From Aspidiotus rigidus (Eukaryota; Arthropoda; Insecta; Hemiptera; Diaspididae), in contig JAVHKY010000009.1 in NCBI GenBank assembly GCA_035079385.1, positions 1,488,001 through 1,552,000 on the forward strand: a DNA stretch of 64,000 nucleotides, given 5' to 3'. A program made the translations under genes and the position numbers. The notes beneath the pieces are model-generated. The model was not told the origin of the DNA, ran no database searches, and was given only the letters and a program-made list of their open reading frames with translations. Positions 25,310 to 37,434 of the stretch are shown here, piece after piece (position 1 is the first letter of the stretch; the number at the start of each line of letters is the position of its first letter).

Positions 25310-26060
25310 TTTTTTACCCACTTTTCGAACGAAAAGTCAGGTATTACTCCTGACACAATTGTGACGGCGAAGCCCGGGAAAGGATTTTCTCGACGTTTTA
25401 GAGGTCCTAGAAAATTTCAGGTATCCATATATATATATTTATAAGGTTTTTTTTGTCCGCGCAACTCCTCAAAAACTACCGGCTATATTTTCGTAAAGTT
25501 TGGTCAAGTTGTAGTGGATTATCTGAAGTTGAGCATGTGCATTTTTTTTCTGAGATTGGATGAGTAGTTGAGTAATCCTCAATTTTCCTCGAATTTCTTA
25601 GTGTTGTTTCTCAAAGAATATCAATCTTATTATCTTCATATCATTGCATTACGTCATACTGTATTCAATCTTATTGCTCTGTAATTTTTGTATCGATTCA
25701 AAAAGAGGTTCTTGAGTAAATCTCAAAATATAAGTAGTCCACGTATAGAGCCGGTAAGAGCTGAATCACGCTTGTTTATTTTATTTGAGTCATTTCGCCC
25801 GATGGTACCTCTGATGCATCGTACACCTATTGGCTGTAAAAACTTCTCATTACCCGTCATGATTGAAAAAATTCGACGTTTATTGGATACGTTAAACAAT
25901 CGTTGCGCTTAGCCGATGGATTAAATAATTTGCCGTGTATTTTATAATTATGTACTGATTTATGTAGGTATGCATAGCATTTTTTTTTCTCTACGTTATC
26001 GCAATGGCTCGTAGCCTGAATACTGGTGTCGAAAATCTCGAAAAGCGTTGAGAGTTCGAT
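25310..26060. repeat. Palindrome-marked repeat family, uninterrupted copy
   Basis: The copy opens TACCCACTTTTCGAACGAAAAGTCAGG, then GCGAAGCCCGGGA and TTCTCGACGTTTTAGAGG. It continues in the same order as the copy at 58035-60130, with CACGTATAGAGCCGGTAAG and GATGGTACCTCTGATGCATC. It lacks two insertions found in that copy and so serves as the empty-site reference. Confidence 0.7.
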
Positions 26061-26758
26061 GTGAAAGCGTGTAACGTCGAGAAATTCGACCCTTTCGATG
26101 ATACTTCACAGTGTTACCAAAATAATAAGCACAATACAGGTTAAGTAATCGTATAATACGGAAATACGAACAACAAGAAAATAGATAATTATTACAGGAT
26201 AGTAAATGGAACTAATAATGTTACGAATATTATAGAGGAGAACGTCTCGATCGTCGGAATAAGAAGTTATTTATCGGCGGTTGCTGGCTTCGTCGTCTTG
26301 ACGTTACCTAACGGCAGAAAGAAAATTCTACCGTCAGTATCGTATGAATGTTAGTAATTTAGAATTAGAATTATTATAGATTTAATAATATAATTAATTC
26401 GTGAACTCTAGTTCAATTTAGTATGTACGAAGCTTCGATTTGATCACTACCAAGCCAGCAAGAAAGGAATGAGGAAATTGGAGATCTGAGCTCATTTCGA
26501 TTCTAAACGTAAATTTAATAAATTGAATAGTCTCATCACTAACCAAATCGGAATTAATGTCGATGTCTACGTCGACCTCCATGTTAGCCATGTTTAAGTT
26601 CACAGAATAAAGCGAATGATACAGAAATAAATACAATCGAATTCACGAGAAACGCGAAAGTAGAAAATCGGAAAATACGGAAGTACAAATTCGGACGTAA
26701 AGTGAAATGTGGTAAAAAAAAAGGGCCTATAATTTAGAATATTAAATTTAGGATTTAA
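26061..26758. other. Unassigned spacer
   Basis: No recognised gene or repeat end. Confidence 0.3.
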
Positions 26759-29700
26759 CTAGCAAGTCCGGCGCGCCTACGGCGCGCCTCTTAGTTTTTT
26801 GTTTTTTCATTTTTATCTTATTCGAGAGCGCTATATAAACAGGATTCTTCCATACAACCTTTTTTTTTTTTTTTCTTTCTTTATCGTTTCCTGAGTCTTC
26901 CAAATTGTTCTCTGCCTCAGTATCACACTCTTCCAGTTTTCCCTCTCTTCCTATTCTTCTTTTTCAGTTCTCTGCGTCCATCTCCTCCAATTATCCATAT
27001 GGTGATAATTGATTCTACGTGTCATCCTCTAATCTACAAATTAATGGAAGAAAAACGTTTCGATTCTAAGATTAGTTCATTCATTTCCCTTTTTCTCTTT
27101 CACTTTTTTTCTACATAAGATTTTTTTTGAAATCTTGTGTGTATTATATGTTGACAGTATAATTTGTTACTACAGTCGTTCCAATTTTCAGCGATGATTA
27201 TTTCTTTGACCTCACTTTTTTACATGCAAATAATGTAACTCCTCCTATTTTCGAGTTGATTTAGTTGAGACTTTGAAAATCCCTTCCTTCATTTACCTTA
27301 ATTAGAAAAAAATTTCTCAAGGCCCTAAATTTATTCCTTCGAGTCCACCCACCTCCAACTAACAGTTATTCTTGACATCGAGTCCTGATTTTTGTAATTC
27401 ACTATTCTCTAGGGATTCTTCTGTTAAATCCTGATGATGTTAAGCGCATCTCCAGTTTTTTATGATGTCAACTACCTAACCTAAATCAAGGTTCAATAGG
27501 AAACCCATTCCATTGGGGGAGGGATTTTTGAAAATTTTGGTGTCTCGCCATCATTTACCTAGAACGATGATTGATATTTTTCCAAGTCCTTTTCCTGTCA
27601 TATATATATATATATCTTGGAAGTTGAAATTCTTCCATGTTCCTCTCTTAAAAAATATAGCTTAGAGTTGAAAGTTTTTAATGTTATCAACTTGTCATAA
27701 TTGCATAGGTCGATGTACAAAATGCGTTTTCAATTTCAACTCCTCTGATGGTTCAATTTTTTCCAAGTTCCTCTCCTGTCATACATAGCTCCATTCCCAA
27801 TATTAAAAATCTTTTCAAATCTGACTCCTTTGATATTGAAAATTTTTCCTATCCCTTATCTATCATAATAGAGCTCAAATGTCTCAATTTTTCCGAGTCC
27901 CTCCTGCTATAGTTGGCTTAATTTTCAAAATTTTATCAAATCTAATTCCTCTTTTTGGAACCCCTCCAATTTTGAATTCAATTCTCAATGTCAAAACCAA
28001 TCCGTCCCATAGAAGAGGATGTGGGAATTCCTTATTCAACTTTATTAAACATGTGATTGTTTTCTATTACAGCCTTCAATTGAACTTCTTTTGGTTGAAT
28101 CCTAGAAATCTGATTGGAAGCTTCATTACAATCCTTACTATCTTATATACAGATAATCTGAGAATCTATCACCTTTCTTCTTGTTCTACTCTTCAAAATC
28201 AACATACTTCCTACAAAGTATTTTCTCAATTATCCTCTGACCTGTGTAATCATTTCCAACACAGTTTCCAACTCTCGCAACTACCTGTGTTAGTCAGTTC
28301 CATTTTCCAAATATTTCAGTTGCTTTTCTTCTTCTACTTCTAACAATGGAAGTGATTTTTGATTCAAAAAGTTGATATTGATAAGGGATCATCATATTTT
28401 GGTGACTACTACTTTCTATTTTGCCTATTAGCTCTCCTTCATTAGATACTTTCCATCATTATGTGGACATTTTGACGTCATTAGAACTTTTTGCCAAATT
28501 AATTATCCTTCAATTTGCAAAGTGCTAAATTGTATCGGATAAAATGAGGTATGAAGTGCAAAGAGAAGGTCGTTACCGTTATAATATTAGGCTTTAGCTA
28601 TTTTTTAGCTTAATTGTATCGGGTAAATTAGGTATGTGATGGATTTCATCTGAAGCCTTCCTCTAGGGAACTGAGGTATGTTTTATGCGCTACTTTTATT
28701 CCATTCTTCAGGGTTTTCCGAAACTCTTTATACTTGTTGATATTATTTATGGTAATATTCTTTTTCAACTTTCGTTGTGCCCTTTTCTTAGAATCGTACC
28801 CCTACTTTTCCTGAATACATCCCTCTCAATTTCTCACATGATGTGTCTATAGTTGGAATTCTGATTAGGTTTAAGCTCACACTTTTCTACGCTCATCTGT
28901 ACAAAACGTATCTTTTATTTGATTCTCAGTTCACATCGGTTGCCCTCAATATGATCAAACTGATTGCGCGCCTATAAAAACTGCACCCTTTCACCCAAAA
29001 TTAAGGACCTCACCTTGTAACTACGTACTTACGACCATAAAAACTTTCATTATTTCTTAATCCTAGCTTAATTCTTGTATCACTCACATAAAAAAACAAC
29101 CCTGCAACAAACTTGAATCATTAAAAGTTAACCTATCCTCAGTCTTCATCGAACAGAAATTCCCACCATAAAGAGGTTATTTTCACTCGATATAGAATTG
29201 GTCACTCCCAACTTGAACATTCTCATCTCCTCCTGGGTTTCCATGCTCTACCTTCGTATAAATCTTATTATGCAGATAATCTGACGATCTATCATCTTTT
29301 TTCCTGTCCAACTCTCCAAAATCAACGTACTTCCCACAATATAATCTCAGTCTCATCCTCTGTCCCGTGTAATCATTCCCAACACGGTTTCCAACTCCCG
29401 CAACTACCTATGGTACTCAATTACTCCAACTTATACATATCAATTTTCTTTCTCCTGCCTTAAAATTTGAGTACCACCATCTGACTCGATTGCTACCTCT
29501 TCTTCGAATCATCTTCCCTATCCTCACGTTCTTTTCGTTTGTTTCTCACTCCACTCCAGTTATTCTTATTCTCCAATACCCTTTGTATGCTCCGTTGATC
29601 ACTTTTCTTATTTTTATTCGAAATTTATTTGAGGATCAGTGTGTCAAGAACGTGTATTCAAGTAGTGTATACCTTGATAAAGAGAAAAAAAAAAAAAAAA

Positions 29701-30340
29701 AAAAAAAACTATCAATTAACTCGAGAACTATCAAGTAGAATTGAACTTTAAATAAGTATGCTCCTACTTTTTCGTGATTATATATTATATACTCTTCCAA
29801 TAATGGTAAATGACGTTCAAAATTTATCTGAGGATCAGTGTGTCAGGAACGTGTAAAATAAATCCAGTACCCTTTGGATACTCCGTTGATCACTTTTCTT
29901 CTTTTTATTCAAAATTTATTTGAGAATCAGTGTGTCAAGGTATTCTGGTAGTGTCAATAACTCCAGAACTATCAAGTAGAATAGAACTTTAACGATAAAT
30001 AATTATAATCTTGTCACAGTATGATAATTAACGTCGGATGCGATAACAGGAAAATGGAGAACTTTTACTGACGCACGTTTGTGATAAGCACGTTTGTGAT
30101 AATGAATCGTTGCACTTAAATAACCAATAATTAATTTTTTATTTTCCATTTTGCCTGTTAACCTTCAGTTTCATCTAATTCAAACATTATCGCTGTGACG
30201 TCATTAGAATTTCACGAATATTTTTTCTTATAATTTGCTAGGCAATTCATATATATAGTAATAGAATACACGCGTTAGCTATTTTTTAGCTAAATTGTAT
30301 CGGGCAAATCAGGAATGAGAGGCAAAGGGTCATTTAGCTT
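26759..30340 (-). mobile_element. Helitron-like 3' end followed by pyrimidine-rich duplicated repeats
   Basis: CTAG at 26759-26762 preceded by A, then the hairpin GGCGCGCCTACGGCGCGCC (26770-26788), is a minus-strand Helitron 3' terminus. The interval to about 30340 is pyrimidine-rich and internally duplicated. About 170 bp at 28150-28290 recurs at 29270-29420 (TAATCATT.CCAACAC.GTTTCCAACTC). AGCTATTTTTTAGCT at 28598 recurs at 30280. ATTTATTTGAGGATCAGTGTGTCA occurs in variants near 29620, 29823 and 29920. How much belongs to the Helitron is unknown; no 5' end was found. The 154-codon frame at 27879 is low in complexity and not a gene. Confidence 0.5.
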
Positions 30341-30449
30341 TTTAGTATATTAGATAAGTGGCCAGAAGCAAATTTGAATATAGAAGTTCTGGCGCCTTTG
30401 TTGTGACGTTTCGATACTTCGATCTCGATATGAGGTCGAAGTCGAAAAT

Positions 30450-30680
30450 TAGGACCATGGTCGAATGATAATGGTACATTTTTCGACAACTGGGGAGCAA
30501 TGAAATTTAGATAAAGACAAAGAAGTGGAAGTTTCATTGGCTATTTCAATTTTCCTCATCTTTGTTTTGATTTTCGTAATTATCGACTTCACATGTGTCA
30601 CAGTGTTTCTGGAAATGGACAGTCAGGTTAATACTTTGAGATTCTTCGAAATCACCAAAGTCTTATATTTTCAATTTTCG
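30450..30680. repeat. Dispersed repeat shared with 60130-60330
   Basis: AGTGGAAGTTTCATTGGC, CATTTCAATTTTCCTCATC-type words and GAAATGGACAGTCAG occur in the same order in both places. In the 60-kb copy it directly continues the palindrome-marked family. Confidence 0.6.
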
Positions 30681-31001
30681 GTTCACATGAATAAATACGC
30701 GTTCCTTCGGTGCTTTGTTGTAGGACGCGAAGACGCGTTTTTTTACTTTGGAGCTCAAAGAGTTAAGTTGCGCGCATGCGCGTATTCTGTATGCGCCGAA
30801 CATTTTGGCGGTCGCGGACGAAAATGATCTTTTAATACGAGTAATTTTAAATACAATACTCGAATTTTTCCTTGTGTTCATCAATTGTAAGAAAATTACA
30901 ATTTCATTTTCCATCAACAATGTTATGATGCTCAATAAAAAAGTGAAAATTTTAATTCTACATCATCTCGCGTTTGCGTTTTTATTCATGTGAACCGAAA
31001 A
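30676..31001. repeat. Inverted-repeat element
   Basis: TTTCGGTTCACATGAATAAA on the left and TTTATTCATGTGAACCGAAA on the right are exact inverses, with further matches inside (ACGCG). The interior contains the palindrome GCGCGCATGCGCG. Related end sequence (ATGAACCGAAAAATA) occurs at about 53855, and both are followed by CGTGAACGGAGGAAAGCGAT. Confidence 0.6.
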
Positions 31002-31234
31002 ATAGCGTACGCCACACGTGAACGGAGGAAAGCGATATACTCGCGCTGCATGCCGGCCCTCGCCGCGACTCGGGTCGCCAAAGCGCTTGTATAGAAATCG
31101 CTCTCCTCCATCCCTTATAGCGTAATATACTATTCAATTATTGTTGTTACTTTCCTTTGTAAGTACATTCATTTATATTCTAATAAAATCTTTTTTAGTC
31201 TGTATAGCGTAAAACAAGGCGTACAGTTTGCAGT

Positions 31235-31380
31235 GTGTTTTTACCGACTTTTCTAACTAGAAAAGTGAGGTATTACACCCGCAGCAAGGTCAACAGGGGG
31301 AAAGGTGCAATGAACTTTCTCGACGTTGTAGAGGTCCTAGATCACAACTAGCATAAAAAAAATTCAGGTTTCCTTATATA
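31235..31380. repeat. Palindrome-marked repeat, left half split by a Helitron
   Basis: Starts TTTTTACCGACTTTTCTAAC, runs through CTCGACGTTGTAGAGGTCC and stops at TTTCCTTATATA, where the Helitron begins. The rest of the copy resumes at 32627. This is the reverse complement of the copy at 19800-20045. Confidence 0.75.
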
Positions 31381-32626
31381 TCTGATATATAAAATAAAAC
31401 GTTTGTCTGTCTGTCTGTCTGTCTGTATGTTCGTCCATAACTTTCGAACGCCTTCACCTATCGACCTGGAATTTTTTTTGAAAAATTTCGTTTTTTCTGG
31501 GTCAGGTTCTTAAATACATTTCGATGTTTTGACTCCCTGAAGGTGGAGTAGGGGGCGACAAAATTAGGAAAAACGGGCATTATCGAGTACTGAAACTGCT
31601 TTGCGCTGTACGTTAGATCTAGGCGCGTTGAGTGGCGCAGTTTCGAAAATTGAATTATTGTGATAACTCGAGTATAACTCATTTTTATGAAAAATTGAAG
31701 AGAACAAAAATTGTAGCCCCTGTAATTTCCTTTCGAATGAGTCCGGTTCCAGATTTTTAGGAGGAAATTTTGTGACTACAGTATTCGCTGTACTTCCATA
31801 CTAAGTAAGTTATTTTATTCACAGTTTTAAAAACACCTACATAAAGGATTTTACATCCGATATCTCATACAAGAACCAATGTCTAGACACGGTGTGCACT
31901 GCGTATGGGCTAGCGGAAATCACCCTTTTTTTTACGTGTTGTCCGTGTGTTTTCTTAGGGACTGGCAAAATGTCAATGGATTTGTCTGTATTCTGCTGCG
32001 ATACAGGCTTCACGCGTTAAGTCAGCTCTCAAGTGAATTGGTGTGTAAAAAATTCAATTTGGTGATTTTATTTTTGTGCGACTCAGAACTTTGATATTTT
32101 ATAAGTACAGTCGCAGTTTTTGGTGTCTATTTTCTTATTTTTGAACAGAAAAAAAAAAAATAATGTAATTCGGTAATTTTAATTTTTGCGCGACTCCGAT
32201 CCATTCTTAATACTGTAATTTATTATCTCTTGGTTATGGGAAACTTTTAACCTCTTTTTCGCGCTTTGCATGCTAACCATTTATAAACATACCAGAATAC
32301 AGTTTGTGTATGTTGAATTCTGCCAGTCCCAAGTCTGGAAAATGAAAATGTGAGGGAAATGGTTCATCTTACATCGTACGCGCATTTTTCAATTTTTTCA
32401 ACCTTCTCTTTTTCTTTACTCTATGTATGTTATCATTCTCGGTGAAAATGAAGTAGGCTTAACAGTATTAAATTTTTGAAAAACGTAGCAAAAAATTCAT
32501 CCGAATTCCGCCAAGATACCTACAAAACATACATACCTACAAGATACAGATACCTATAAAACACAGATATCTACTCAACACACAGCTAGCGGTCAGGCGC
32601 GCCGGAGGCGCGCCGCAAACCGCTAG
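31381..32626 (+). mobile_element. Non-autonomous Helitron, 1246 bp, complete ends
   Basis: The 5' end is A|TCTGATATATAAAATAAAAC, followed by a CTGT repeat. The 3' end has the hairpin GGCGCGCCGGAGGCGCGCC (32596-32614) and then GCAAACCG-CTAG|T at 32626. It sits in an AT run without target duplication, between two halves of a dispersed repeat that is continuous in another copy. These are all the diagnostic marks of Helitron insertion. There is no Rep/helicase coding, so it depends on a partner element. Short open frames inside have no recognised motif. Confidence 0.82.
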
Positions 32627-32999
32627 TATATATATATATAAGATTTTTTTTTCGTGGAACTCCTCCGAAACTACCCGATGGATTTTTTTGTAACTTGGCC
32701 ATATTGTAGTAATATATCTGAAGATGTGCACTTGCAATTTTTTCGAGAATGGGATGAGTAGTTCTCGAGAAATTTCCATTTTTTTCGAAAAATTTGTCAC
32801 CATTACGAGTAGCTGCTTACGTTACGAGAAGCTGCGGATTTTCCTATCCTTTTACCACTTATGTTATCAGTACGTGTATTGTGATGAAGAACCTTTTATC
32901 ATTCAACAGCTTCATTCTTGGTTCATTCTTAACCAAGGGTCCATTGAATTTTATTTTCGATGATATTTCATTCAAATTTAGTACATTGGTATTAATTTA
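32627..32999. repeat. Palindrome-marked repeat, right half
   Basis: Continues from the Helitron with TATATATATATAAG, GTGGAACTCCTCCGAAACTA, GAAGATGTGCACTTGCAA and GATATTTCATTCAAATTTAG, matching the reverse complement of 19575-19900. It ends at the hairpin module. Confidence 0.7.
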
Positions 33000-33076
33000 A
33001 AGAGAGGGAGTGACTCTCTCAATGATTTTTGCATTGTGAGAAGAAAAGTCGTGTACTACTCACGCGACTGCGTGAG
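33000..33076 (-). repeat. Hairpin module, copy 3 (upstream of exon D)
   Basis: Reverse complement of the module at 16881-16966, nearly identical over about 90 bp. The hairpin CTCACGCGACTGCGTGAG is at 33059-33076, about 100 bp before the exon D acceptor. Confidence 0.6.
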
Positions 33077-33172
33077 TGTTTTTTTCTTTCCGTTTTCCTT
33101 TCTTTCTTCGCTGGCTACAATTCAATTGTAGTTGTAGAATAATAATAGATTTTCCTTGCATCTATTTTGCAG

Positions 33173-33411
33173 TCGTTTACGCGCTCCAATCAAAACTTAA
33201 AACTTCTTCATGCGGTGAAGAAGAATTATGGTGGTATTGTCCTAACGGCTGCGGTCATAAATACAGACACAAATGGAACGTGCGACGACATTTGATCCTG
33301 AGATGTGGGGTACCGAAACAGTTTAAATGTTCAATTTGTCATAAAGAGTTTACTCAGAAAGAAAGCTTAAAAACTCATATGGGAATGCAACATTACGTCA
33401 TTATGTCTTAA
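33173..33411 (+). CDS. lola: Exon D: alternative lola-type terminal exon (C2HC + C2H2 fingers)
   Basis: The acceptor TCTATTTTGCAG ends at 33172. Two leftover bases and 78 codons follow from 33175, ending with TAA at 33409-33411. Finger 1 is C22, C26, H39, C44 (core CPNGCGHKY); its helix end reads RRHLILRC where most siblings have RHLKYEC. Finger 2 is C52, C55, H68, H73 (CSICHKEF), and the C-terminus VIMS resembles that of exon A. The linker is 21 residues and contains an extra Cys at 13 that is not part of the finger pattern. AATAAA lies at 33438, 27 bp after the stop. A hairpin module at 33059-33076 sits about 100 bp upstream of the acceptor, directly beside a dispersed repeat, so the intron next to this exon is repeat-derived. 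Confidence 0.88.
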
Positions 33412-34226
33412 GATTTGAATTTCAATGTCTTTTCCGTAATAAATCTCTTTCAATATTGATGTATACGATCTATTATTTTTCATTATTGAAGGGACTCTTC
33501 GCGAAATTGAATAGGTATAGAAATAAATCTGTTCAGCTGTGTTTATTCAAAATTTCGAGTCGGTGATTCATTATTCGCTCGAGTAGATTAATTTCGATAA
33601 GAGATCGTGAATCCTAGAGTTTGACCAATCCAGGCGTGAGATTTGCTTTGTTGCATGCGCAGTGCCGCCCATCCTCCATGGTGAAGTGTTGCCTATTCTT
33701 TAATTTTGTTTCCTCTAAGACCTGAACCGAATCTTTCGGGAATAACTTTAGTGTTGGAAGATTCTCCTAGGCAAACCCCCTTTTCTATTCGGCAACCGCC
33801 AAGCTATCTTGGGGGAAAAAAAAGTCGATGGACTCTTGTAAACTACGTGCGATAGTATGAAATAATGTAGTAAAAGGCACAAGCACATAACTAATAGAAA
33901 TTTATTCGAAGAAAATAACGCAAGCAAGAAACAAGAGGTTATTTCAAAACGAACAATAGTATATTTCATGACAAGGTGCGAAAGCGACGTTTTGAGTGAC
34001 GAGTTTGGTGTAGTTGCGACGCGAGTCGAAGACGAGCGGAGCAAGCCGAACGATTGGCTCGAGTCGCTTCGCTCCTTGTCTTGGAAGATTTTTTTTTATA
34101 ACGACGGCTACGAGTGTGCGTTTTTTGTTTTGTCGTCAACTCGTCAGCGTCACCCGGTCGCCGTTGCACGCAATTTCTCCTGCTGCTAACATAGAGCATT
34201 ATCACCCACTATCGATATGTAGCAAT
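33412..34226. other. 3' flank of exon D, unassigned
   Basis: No further gene. Overlapping frames on both strands at 33966-34205 have no family motif. Confidence 0.35.
33438..33443 (+). promoter_or_regulatory. Candidate poly(A) signal of exon D
   Basis: AATAAA 27 bp after the exon D stop, followed by T-rich sequence. Confidence 0.55.
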
Positions 34227-34312
34227 GCGGCGCAGCTGGTAGTGCAACGGCTTGCGAAGTCAGGAGTGCGTGGTTCGAGCCCCGATCGCGGAGACACAAA
34301 AAAAATAATAAA
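34227..34312 (+). mobile_element. tRNA-derived SINE head
   Basis: GCGGCGCAGCTGGTAGTGC (box A region, 34227-34245) and GGTTCGAGCCC (box B, 34272-34282) have tRNA-like spacing. An A-rich stretch follows at 34299. The anticodon stem does not pair well, so a functional tRNA gene is unlikely. Confidence 0.5.
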
Positions 34313-34515
34313 GAGAAAATGACCGTCGAGAATGGAGCGGGCAGAAAAGTGTGAATTCAGGGTGGTAATGTAGCAAGCGGGCGGTAATATGAGAGAAGAC
34401 GATAGAAAAGTAAATAGACGACCTGCAAAGTAGATGAGTTCTCAAACAGCTACTTTCGCACCTAAAATCGACCAACAAAAAACGCACTTTTGTAGCAGGA
34501 GTTATAAAAATATAA

Positions 34516-35473
34516 GTTATGCCGAATCCGTCAAATTGCCGATTTTATGAAATCGGCAGAAATTTTGCCGAATTCATGAAATCGGCAACTGTCTGCCGAT
34601 TTTATAAAATAAGCAACTGAAATATTTAGGTTGAAAATAATAATATTAATTTATTCTTTATCTTATCTGCCAACTTTTTCTTCTCTTCTTTTTCACGATT
34701 TTATGAGACGAGCAACTGAATTATCGTAGTAAATTGTGGACCTACGTAATATTTTTCTTCTTTTTTTTCAATCGTATATTTTTTTCCTCATCACAGTCGA
34801 TACCTTCTTCGAGTGAAGAATGAAACTAGTTCATACACGTGAAGTGAGCACTGGGAAGGAATACCGCAAGTGCTCGTGCCGTACAAATGGCGTCTCAAAG
34901 AGATGTGCCTGTATCAAACAGGGATTGGGGAGAAATTCGGCCTGGTATCCAGGACGTACATTTCATATTCACAAAGACTGATTTTTAAATATTTTCTGCT
35001 TTACTGTACTTTCATAATAACGACAATTGACTTTTTCTGATTTTTTATTATTTTTTGCCAGACTTAGATAATAACGAAGATTAACTTTTTCTGATTTTTT
35101 TTTATCCATTTGAAACCAACAATGATTGACTTCTTCCGATTGTAAAATATTAATCATGATTATTTGCTCTACAAATTCATTTTATTTTTGGATACTGTTC
35201 ACCATTCTGTACAGACCATACCATTTCTACTGTATTGTCGTCATTATTTGATGTTAATTGGCTTTTGAGGGGTTCATATACATTTATTTGAAAATATTCT
35301 CGATGTGCATCTTCCAGGTACTTCAGATCGAGTAGAAATATTACCGATTTTATAAAATTGGCAAAAAATTCGGCCGACTTTATCAACTCAGCAAGCAGTT
35401 GCCGATTTTATGAATTCGGTAAAAATTTCTGCCGATTTGATAAAATCGGCAATTTGACAGATTCGGCGTAACG
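34516..35473. mobile_element. TIR element 1 with cysteine-rich transposase tail
   Basis: The left end (GTTATGCCGAATCCGTCAAA) and the right end (its inverse, with GGCGTAAC) form a TIR, and both ends carry two to three tandem copies of GCCGATTTTAT.AAATCGGCA. Between them, plus-strand 34852-34982 encodes a short cysteine-rich stretch (KCSCRTNG, KRCACIKQG) ending in TGA. That pattern is the C-terminal tail seen on some integrase-type transposon proteins (such as those related to KRBA2). The rest of the protein is deleted. Confidence 0.55.
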
Positions 35474-37062
35474 TATACACACACGACTTGGTTCAATCAC
35501 GTTTTGTTAGTCATTGTTAGATAGTGAGAGAGATTCGAGTAGAAGGAAATGCAGGAGCACACGGAGCTAAAATAAGGAAATTAGTCAAGCACACGTAGCT
35601 AAAATAAGGAAATTAGTCACCGATAAAGTTATAATAAAATCAAATGAAGGGGTTGACAAAAGTAGCGTCGAGGTTGTTCAACAAGTGTGGACCGGCTTTT
35701 ATTTTTGCAGCGATGACTTCAATTTCCTCAAAACGACTCATAAAATTATTTTTTCTACAGTGGTGGAGTAGCGATATTGAAAGCTTTTTTAGGTCTTAAT
35801 CGTTCTGCTGACAGTGATTGAAGACAGCTATATTTTTCGAACGATGTTCACTCAGACGCTGGCGTTGATTTCGTCCAGTTTGGCCGATGTAAAAAGCCGG
35901 ACAATCTCCACAAGAGATGCGGTAAACTCTAGGAGCATCCAAATTAGGAATCTCATCATTGAGTGATATTAGATTAGAGACGGTGAAGAAGGGGTAAAAT
36001 CCTACTTTGTAGTCGAGGCGACGTACTCGTAGCTCGACAGCTAAGGCTTATGAAAATTTGCCCAAAAAGAAAAAAGGTTGAGCCATTTTTCCCCTTCCTA
36101 GCCCGGCTGAGAGAGAGAGAGAGGTAGCTGCTCGAAATAAGAGGAGACGAGGTCTTTTTCTACGTATGAGGAGTCGGATGTTTATGTTGAGCTCATTGAT
36201 TTTGGCAATACTTTCGATGTTTTTGTTCTCGACCCCCTGAGCTGAACTTGAAAGAGGGAGAGTGAGAGTGAGGAAGAAATGAATATGAAAATTTGCAGCC
36301 CATCTTGTGAATCGTTAGACGGAGTGATCTATTATGGATCGAAGTGGCGGTAAAGGAGTCTTTTCGAAGGATGCCGAACTCAGTTTGAATAAATTTCTAT
36401 TAGTTAGGTGCTTATGCCTTTTAATACAATACTTTCTACCTTGGTAACCAAGGGTTAATGTCTCACCCCATTGGAAATGAGCAAAAATTTGTGTTCTGTC
36501 GTTTCATAATCCATCCCTCCCATCATTTTGATCAAGTATTATTTTTATTACTTTTTTTGCTGGTACACTATTGCTGAATCTCTACTTTAAAATATTTGTG
36601 AAATTTATTCTAGCGTAGAATCAATATATTCGGTGTTCACTAGCTGTAGAGAATAGTACAGGGTGGAAGGTACTTCTATAACACCTATACTGTAACGAGA
36701 CAAATTGTGATCAAAGTGAAGTCCGTCGGAAATGGTATTTGTATGTACATAAAAGACAAATCAATTTCAGGAAAATCGTAGACGATTAGGTGAAAGGGGG
36801 AGGGGAGGAGCCGCAAAAAATCTTCTGAAGATGATGAAGGAGTGAGTAAAAATTTATGATTAATTGGCTTTCTAGCTATAATTGAACTTTTTGCCACTTC
36901 ACTCGCTATGGAATAAATGTGACGGTGTTCACTTCAGCTGCAGACATAATTATGACAAATGGAGAGTTTGCGCGCTTATCTATCCCTGTCTCTGTACTAT
37001 ATACTTATAATGCTAGAAGCTACGTGCTAATGTAATTTTTTCTTTCTTCATCTCATTTCTAG
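35474..37062. other. Unassigned sequence up to exon E
   Basis: A short direct repeat (GCACACG.AGCTAAAATAAGG) lies at 35555-35610 and a (GA) run at 36110. No gene recognised. Confidence 0.35.
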
Positions 37063-37259
37063 ATGTACATCCAGAGAGAAAATTTCAATGTCCTGGAAAA
37101 TGTGGTAAGAGTTACTCGAGCGCAGGAAGTTTGAGATTTCACGTTCGTTACGAATGCGGACGAGCAAAAAATTTTAAATGCCACGTTTGTGGTAAATGTT
37201 TTTTACGAAAAACGACATTGAAAACGCATCTTGGAGTCGTTCATGAAATATTATTGTAA
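37063..37259 (+). CDS. lola: Exon E: alternative lola-type terminal exon, short form
   Basis: The acceptor CTCATTTCTAG ends at 37062. Two leftover bases are followed by 64 codons from 37065 to a TAA at 37257-37259. Only eight residues precede the first zinc ligand. Finger 1 is C9, C13, H26, C31 (core CPGKCGKSY). Finger 2 is C39, C42, H55, H60 (CHVCGKCF), with an extra Cys at 45. The connector is RAKNF, unlike the GVPKQF of exons A to D. The ATG formed at the exon edge (37063) is out of frame, and there is no useful in-frame ATG, so the exon makes sense only when spliced to an upstream coding exon. The first canonical AATAAA is at 37525, and it lies inside the left inverted repeat of a transposon (37435-38594). 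Confidence 0.85.
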
Positions 37260-37434
37260 TACGTACTATGATATAGAGTATGATGATTATTATTTGTCAT
37301 TTTCTCGTTTTTATTTTCTCATCACTCGCGCAGTTGTCATGAAATACGAGCGCATAACCAAAAAACCTTTAACGAGATCTCGCTCAGGAGATCTATAACT
37401 TACTTGAACGTTTACTAAGCTATAATATAATGTA

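Noticed and set aside
25688..25912. 74-codon frame repeated at 58419-58601 with almost the same peptide
   Set aside because: Similarity is explained by the two copies of a dispersed repeat; synonymous preference is not evident.
27879..28343. 154-codon open frame, the longest in the window
   Set aside because: Low-complexity, pyrimidine-rich sequence inside a duplicated repeat block, with no domain motif.
34227..34295. Possible tRNA gene
   Set aside because: Boxes A and B are present but the anticodon and acceptor stems do not pair well, and an A-rich tail follows; a SINE head fits better.
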